In this document: piece after piece, positions 5,887 to 9,338 of the stretch | Layout: each line of letters opens with the position of its first letter | How positions within the stretch are numbered: the first letter of the stretch is position 1 | Assembly (NCBI GenBank): GCA_002399265.1 | Contig: DHDG01000068.1 | Location: 20,182-29,519, forward strand | Reading direction: 5' to 3' | DNA: 9,338 nt | Source of the DNA: Firmicutes bacterium UBA4882 | GTDB taxonomy: Bacteria; Bacillota; UBA4882 | Notes under the pieces: model-generated | Database searches by the model: none | Told to the model about the DNA's origin: nothing | What the model saw: only the letters and a program-made list of their open reading frames with translations | Translations under genes and position numbers: made by a program

Positions 5887-5929
5887 GACGCGCAACGCCA
5901 TTTACCCTTAGATGCGCACCGCCATTTAC
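5887..5929. repeat. Two 19 bp imperfect direct repeats upstream of merR
   Basis: The stretches 5887-5905 and 5911-5929 match at 17 of 19 bases (shared GCGCA and CGCCATTTAC) and are spaced 24 bp start to start. They end four bases before the merR -35 hexamer. The position suits regulator binding sites. Just upstream, GCGGTAC (5835-5841) and GTACCGC (5867-5873) form an inverted repeat with the palindrome CCATGCATGG between them. This belongs to the 315 bp gap between ykvI and merR, which holds no gene. Confidence 0.7.
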
Positions 5930-5932
5930 ATG

Positions 5933-5963
5933 TTGACTGTCCCCTTGGGGATCGGTTTACAAT
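5933..5963 (+). promoter_or_regulatory. MerR-type promoter/operator of the merR-fur pair
   Basis: TTGACT (5933-5938) and TACAAT (5958-5963) are separated by 19 bp, the over-long spacing typical of promoters twisted open by MerR proteins. The spacer contains the perfect palindrome CCCCTTGGGG (5941-5950). An overlapping TTTACA (5956-5961) would give an ordinary 17 bp spacer, so autoregulation is likely but not proven. The start would fall near 5970, leaving only about 12 leader bases before the TTG start. Confidence 0.62.
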
Positions 5964-5981
5964 AGGTTTGAGGTGATTCCA

Positions 5982-6962
5982 TTGCTGATAGGCGAAATCT
6001 GCCGCGAGCGCAATTTGACAAAAAAGGCAGTCGAATACTACGAACAGCAGGGCTTTATCAAGCCGGAAACCGGCCCAAACGGTTACCGCGTCTATACAGA
6101 TGCGGATGCGGCCATTCTTCGCGAAATTGCACTATTAAGAAAGCTGAATCTCAGCATCCCGGAAATACGCGTGATTTTGGAAAGCCCCGATAAATGCCGG
6201 GCCCTTGAAAATTACAAAAGCAAAATGCACTTACAGGTTCATCAAATCAAAGCCCGGATTGAATGTATTGACCACTTAATCGCAGGTGGTTATAATCTCG
6301 CTGAGTCAGAGATCCATGTTGAACGCAGTCTCGATGAAAACGCAATCATCAAAGATCGGCTGGAGAGAGCTTTCCCCGGCAACTATGGCATATTCCTAAG
6401 CCTGCATTTCGGGAGATTTTTACACGAAAAAATAGACAGCGCCGAAAAAGCTGCTGCCTTTGATAAAATCATTAGTTTCCTGGACCATGTTGAGAACATT
6501 GAAATCCCCAAAGATCTTGCCGATCTTCTTAATGAAACTTATCGCGGAATTGAAGCGGAAACACTGGAGAATATCGCCCAAGGCTTCCACACCATGGTTC
6601 AAGCTATGGATCACCCTGAGGAATATATGGAAGCCAACCGACTGGCAATCAAAGACTATCTTCAGTATCGCACCTCCGAAGCCTATCAAAACAGTCCCGC
6701 CTGCCAACTGCAGCAACTGTTGTTGGATTTTCAGCGCAGCAGTGGCTATTATGACATCTTGATCCCCAACTTGAAAATCCTCAGCCAATCGTATTGCTCC
6801 TATCTTAAGAAGCTACACGAAGCCAATGAGCAATTTCTGCATCAATTTCCAGAGGCGCAAAAGTTGATGCAAATCCAAGCACAAGACTCGCCTCAAGACC
6901 CGCCCCAAGACCCGGCGGTTGACAAAGAATGCGACAAACAGCAAGATCAACCTGAAATCTGA
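5982..6962 (+). CDS. MerR family transcriptional regulator with large C-terminal domain
   Basis: The start is placed at TTG 5982 because GAGGTGAT lies just upstream; the in-frame GTG at 5973 falls inside that site. The protein has 326 residues. Residues 1-70 form the MerR winged helix-turn-helix (LIGEICRERNLTKKAVEYYEQQGFI, NGYRVYTDADAAILREIALLRKLNLSIPEI). A dimerising helix follows at about 75-100. Residues 105-290 are a large mainly helical region, including FPGNYGIFLSLHFGRFLHE (131-149), longer than metal-type MerR proteins (about 130-150). No conserved cysteine pair of metal sensors is seen, so an organic ligand or stress signal is more likely; the ligand is unknown. The tail has three QDxP repeats (301-312) and ends in a charged Q/D-rich stretch. 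Its own promoter has a 19 bp spacer, implying autoregulation, and it likely controls the divergent ykvI gene. Fur follows by 29 bases. Confidence 0.88.
   Translation: MLIGEICRERNLTKKAVEYYEQQGFIKPETGPNGYRVYTDADAAILREIALLRKLNLSIPEIRVILESPDKCRALENYKSKMHLQVHQIKARIECIDHLIAGGYNLAESEIHVERSLDENAIIKDRLERAFPGNYGIFLSLHFGRFLHEKIDSAEKAAAFDKIISFLDHVENIEIPKDLADLLNETYRGIEAETLENIAQGFHTMVQAMDHPEEYMEANRLAIKDYLQYRTSEAYQNSPACQLQQLLLDFQRSSGYYDILIPNLKILSQSYCSYLKKLHEANEQFLHQFPEAQKLMQIQAQDSPQDPPQDPAVDKECDKQQDQPEI
6882..6917 (+). repeat. 12 bp tandem repeat (three units) in the merR tail
   Basis: Three consecutive 12-base units (6882-6893, 6894-6905, 6906-6917) of the form CAAGACYCGSCN encode QDSP, QDPP and QDPA. They extend the C-terminal tail without breaking the frame, suggesting recent slippage or duplication. 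Confidence 0.8.
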
Positions 6963-6991
6963 ACTTTTTGCCAATGGAGCGTGCGGAACGA

Positions 6992-7468
6992 ATGACTACT
7001 ATTCTAGACGTTGAACAAACTCGTACCAGACTTGAAGAGAAGGGCTATCGACTGACGCCCCAGCGCCAGGCTGTGCTGGAGACATTTCTGTCCAATCCGG
7101 ACCGCCACTTAAGCGCGGACGATGTTTATTCTCTGGTCAAATCCACCAATCCGGAAATCGGGGTGGCTACTGTCTACCGCACTCTGGAACTCTTCCGCGA
7201 GCTTCATATAATCAGCGAGCAGGACTTCGGTCAAGGCATGAGCAGATATGAGTGCGCCTCCGACGATTCCCATCACCACCATATCGTCTGCCTGTCATGC
7301 GGCCGGGTTTGGGAATTCAGTAGCGCCACTCTCGAAAGAGTTGAGCGTCAGCTTGCCAAGGAGCACGACTTCGAGGTGGCTGGCCATAACTTGCAGTTTT
7401 ACGGCTACTGCAAGGATTGCCGTCTCAAGGCGCGCGAGCACTCTACAACAACGCCCGCACGGCGCTGA
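6992..7468 (+). CDS. fur: Fur family metal-dependent transcriptional regulator
   Basis: The protein has 158 residues from the ATG at 6992 (GGAG lies 12 bases upstream). Starts at 6974 or TTG 6968 would add six or eight residues but have no ribosome binding site; this choice is uncertain. The winged helix occupies about residues 8-80 (RLTPQRQAVLETF; IGVATVYRTLELFRELHII). The dimerisation/metal domain contains SHHHHIVCLSCG and GYCKDC, the two CxxC pairs that hold the structural zinc, and the histidine cluster of the regulatory metal site. ATVYRTLELF and GQGMSRYE favour Fur (iron) over PerR or Zur, but metal preference cannot be fixed by reading alone. It follows merR by 29 bases and is probably in the same transcript, an unusual pairing. 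Its last 26 bases overlap the opposing nfo gene. The tail after the second CxxC (LKAREHSTTTPARR) is polar and probably disordered. Confidence 0.9.
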   Translation: MTTILDVEQTRTRLEEKGYRLTPQRQAVLETFLSNPDRHLSADDVYSLVKSTNPEIGVATVYRTLELFRELHIISEQDFGQGMSRYECASDDSHHHHIVCLSCGRVWEFSSATLERVERQLAKEHDFEVAGHNLQFYGYCKDCRLKAREHSTTTPARR

Positions 7469-8276
7469 TTTCCTCCGCATACTGCTCATAATCATCTACG
7501 GGGGTTTCCAAGATAAAAGGCAACATGTGCAGCGCCGGATGTAGGAGCACCGTACGCAGTCCGTCGGCTCCGATCTCGCCTGTGCCAATTCTCGCGTGCC
7601 GATCTTTATGGCTGCCCAAACCGAACTTAGAATCGTTAAAATGAACCGCTTTAATGCACTCCGATCCCGCCTCACAGTCCAGTTCCTCAATGACCTGATT
7701 AATCCCCTCATTAGTACGAATGTCATAACCAGCTGCGAATACGTGGCATGAATCAAAACATACGCCCAACTGCGAGGGACTGCCCAGGAGCTTAAAAATG
7801 CGCCCGATCTCCGCCAGACTTCCGACTTCCGAGCCTTGTCCCGCCATGGTCTCCAGCAGCAGGGTGGTCTGCCCGGTGTATCCTTTAAAGGCCGCGTCAA
7901 TGGCGCGCACAATGCGATCGATCGCCGCATCCGGCCCGCTACCGGCATGGCTGCCTGGATGGACTACCAGATAATCTGTCCCAAACGTCTCGCAACGCCG
8001 GAGATCCTCTGCCAGCACTCTGACGGCAAACTCATAAGTCGCATCTTTCTGGGCTCCCAAGTTTACAGTGTAAGGCATATGCCCGACTAGTGGATAGATT
8101 CCCTTATCACTCTTAAGCTTACGCCACTCTGCGGCTTCTCTTTCAGGGATAGTGCGCGCCGATCCCCCTTGCGGGTTTCTGGAAAAAAAGGCAAAGCAAT
8201 CAGCGCCAATACTCTTGCTCAGTTTTTCCAAATACGCAGGCCCTTTGGTAATTGTCAGATGTGCACCTAGCCGCAA
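7443..8276 (-). CDS. nfo: Deoxyribonuclease IV (AP endonuclease, Nfo)
   Basis: A 277-residue enzyme of normal family length starts at TTG 8276, with GGGGGG six bases upstream. It is a TIM-barrel endonuclease that cuts DNA 5' of abasic sites in base excision repair, using a three-zinc centre. All nine expected zinc ligands can be placed: His66 (VGHMPY), His106 (VVHPGSH), Glu142 (LLLETMAGQG), Asp175 and His178 (CFDSCH), His212 (VHFNDSK), Asp225 and His227 (KDRHARIG) and Glu257 (ILETP). The opening RLGAHLTITKGP is also characteristic. The enzyme should be active and cytoplasmic. It is divergent from the GH36-like gene and convergent with fur, overlapping it by 26 bp, so transcripts of the two are complementary at their ends. 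No terminator is visible in the overlap. No clear promoter was found upstream. Confidence 0.96.
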   Translation of the reverse strand: MRLGAHLTITKGPAYLEKLSKSIGADCFAFFSRNPQGGSARTIPEREAAEWRKLKSDKGIYPLVGHMPYTVNLGAQKDATYEFAVRVLAEDLRRCETFGTDYLVVHPGSHAGSGPDAAIDRIVRAIDAAFKGYTGQTTLLLETMAGQGSEVGSLAEIGRIFKLLGSPSQLGVCFDSCHVFAAGYDIRTNEGINQVIEELDCEAGSECIKAVHFNDSKFGLGSHKDRHARIGTGEIGADGLRTVLLHPALHMLPFILETPVDDYEQYAEEISAVRALL

Positions 8277-8471
8277 ATTGATCCCCCCAGAAATCTAATT
8301 CTCCATAAACTGTTTTTCTCTGGATGAAACAGCAAAAAGTGCCGATTGGGGAGAATTCCCCGCTGATATTGCGTTAACCTCTTTATTATGCTCATTCTTA
8401 AGAAATAGAAAGGAATATCTTGCAGAAACGCGAACAGTAGAGATGAATTGTCATCTGTCGAGGTGGGTTAA
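8277..8471. other. Divergent intergenic region nfo / GH36-like gene
   Basis: These 195 bases must carry two divergent promoters, but none is clear. Visible elements are an inverted repeat CTGTTT (8310-8315) / AAACAG (8327-8332), an AATTCTCC / GGAGAATT pair (8297-8304 and 8350-8357), and the ribosome binding site GAGGTGG (8460-8466) for the GH36-like gene. AAACGCGAACA near 8428 resembles the right part of a catabolite (cre) site, but the left part does not match. Confidence 0.5.
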
Positions 8472-9338
8472 ATGGAGCCTTATCACGACATATCCGGAAT
8501 TGAACTACATAGCCGTACTATTCCGCCACTCGCTCTGCAGCAGACTGGCGGTCGGATTCTGTTTGCCAAAGATCATGATGAAGTAGGAATGTGGCCGCTC
8601 GGCCCCGGTGACATTGGCCTCAGAGCCGGTTTTGTGGTACATACTGGCCTAAAGCCCCTTGATAACTTAGATGCGTGGAACGACGGCTATCTCCTGAACA
8701 CCTCTCTTTCGCTCAGCCGAAACACCGCCCCTCTCACTTTAAGCAGCCTCTACCCTCTGATCGCCGAATATGTCTCCGATGGCGCAGGTGGTATGACGGT
8801 ACGACATATGTTGAAGCATGGTTGGCAATCCTGGTCTGGGACCGGTTCATTCACCAATAATAGTATCGACTACGATCCGCCTTCCCGCGTTATGCGCCTC
8901 TTAACTACAAATCCCACTAGACCCGCTCCCGGAAAAAAAGGACAGTTTAGCTCCGAAATGTTCACGGTCATACGCCCGGAAAAAGGCCGCGGCGCAATTT
9001 TGTGCGGTTTTTTAGACGCGGCTTATTTCTTTACCGATATTAAGGTCACTTTTGTGCGGGGAGGACGCTCGCGCATCGCCTGCCGCATTAATCTGGATGG
9101 CATCCCGCTACGTCCGGGTGAGGATCTGCGGCTTCCGACCCTGCTCGTCGCTTTCGGACAAAATGAAACCAAGCTGCTGGAAGCTTATATGGATATGACA
9201 GCGCAGCACATGAAAGCGCGCGTTCCACAATATCACCTGAGTGTCTGGTCATCGAAAGGCTGTGATCAACCCGTCGTCACTGAAGCGGATCTGCTGGCGA
9301 ATCTGACTGAGGCATCCGCATCATCCACAGCCGCATCC
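8472..9338 (+). CDS. GH36 alpha-galactosidase-like protein, N-terminal part (runs off right edge)
   Basis: The frame stays open for 289 codons from ATG 8472 (GAGGTGG five bases upstream) to the window end. Residues 1-250 fit the beta-sandwich N-terminal domain of GH36 melibiase-like enzymes: HGWQSWSGTGSF at 116-127 (the family's GWQSWS-type motif), SEMFTVIR at 161-168, and the approach to the barrel, LPTLLVAFGQNETKLLEAYMDMTAQHMKARVP. GH36 enzymes hydrolyse alpha-galactosides such as melibiose and raffinose. The barrel of these enzymes normally opens with PxGWCSWYYY before VTEADLLANL. Here VTEADLLANL is present (269-278), but the preceding segment is YHLSVWSSKGCDQPV, so the GWCSW motif is degraded or replaced. 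A Ser/Ala-rich run (EASASSTAAS) follows at once. The catalytic aspartates lie outside the window. No signal peptide is seen, so it is probably cytoplasmic. It could be a divergent, possibly inactive, homologue. Confidence 0.65.
   Translation, partial: MEPYHDISGIELHSRTIPPLALQQTGGRILFAKDHDEVGMWPLGPGDIGLRAGFVVHTGLKPLDNLDAWNDGYLLNTSLSLSRNTAPLTLSSLYPLIAEYVSDGAGGMTVRHMLKHGWQSWSGTGSFTNNSIDYDPPSRVMRLLTTNPTRPAPGKKGQFSSEMFTVIRPEKGRGAILCGFLDAAYFFTDIKVTFVRGGRSRIACRINLDGIPLRPGEDLRLPTLLVAFGQNETKLLEAYMDMTAQHMKARVPQYHLSVWSSKGCDQPVVTEADLLANLTEASASSTAAS

Noticed and set aside
6420..6788. Minus-strand open frame opposite the merR gene
   Set aside because: It is antisense to a well-supported coding region, without a ribosome binding site or recognisable domain.
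8310..8332. CTGTTT...AAACAG inverted repeat upstream of nfo as a LexA box
   Set aside because: The 11-base gap does not fit the LexA operators of Gram-positive (GAAC-N4-GTTC) or enteric (CTGT-N8-ACAG) type.
8424..8440. cre-like (CcpA) site upstream of the GH36-like gene
   Set aside because: Only the right part (AAACGCGAACA) fits; the leading TG is missing, so two of the fixed positions fail.
8675..8860. Short plus-strand frame inside the GH36-like gene
   Set aside because: It is an out-of-frame shadow of a continuous 289-codon frame that has a ribosome binding site and family motifs.

Overview
The window looks like a chromosomal segment of an endospore-forming, Gram-positive Firmicute, probably a Clostridia/Peptococcales-type anaerobe. 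The reasons are a SpoIIP-like sporulation protein, a YabG-type domain, a sporulation-type D,D-carboxypeptidase, a small 2[4Fe-4S] ferredoxin, strong AGGAGG-type ribosome binding sites, frequent TTG starts, and near-balanced GC content by eye. No rRNA, tRNA, CRISPR array or intact transposase is visible. The species cannot be named from this sequence alone.

Left part (1-2400, all minus strand). A SpoIIP-like gene runs off the left edge. It is translationally coupled (14 bp overlap) to an upstream DUF1614 membrane protein, and a candidate sigma-E promoter precedes the pair. A 146 bp nested palindrome (1081-1226), made of a perfect 32 bp inverted repeat around a second 22 bp inverted repeat, separates this operon from the next one. 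That next operon is a secreted ComEC-type metallo-beta-lactamase-fold protein followed by a small DUF3006 protein. A GTAGCN hexamer repeat sits at the 3' end of the hydrolase gene.

Middle (2400-4500). About 310 bp without a gene ends in a strong terminator for a penicillin-binding D,D-carboxypeptidase gene (minus). Divergent from it is an 80-residue plus-strand gene that matches only the N-terminal domain of the spore protease YabG. It converges on a ferredoxin gene, with two hairpins between them.

Right part (4500-9338). A YkvI-family transporter-like protein (minus) is divergent from a MerR-family regulator followed closely by a Fur-family regulator (both plus). The 315 bp between ykvI and merR is rich in signals: a MerR-type promoter with a 19 bp spacer carrying a CCCCTTGGGG palindrome, two 19 bp direct repeats, and a ykvI promoter with a 20 bp spacer. 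The fur gene overlaps the 3' end of endonuclease IV (nfo, minus) by 26 bp tail to tail. Divergent from nfo, a GH36 alpha-galactosidase-like gene runs off the right edge.

The most unusual points are the nested palindrome, the stand-alone YabG N-terminal domain, the merR promoter architecture, short in-frame low-complexity repeats in several genes, and the missing catalytic-domain entry motif in the GH36-like gene. I found no convincing evidence of a wholly new multi-gene system.
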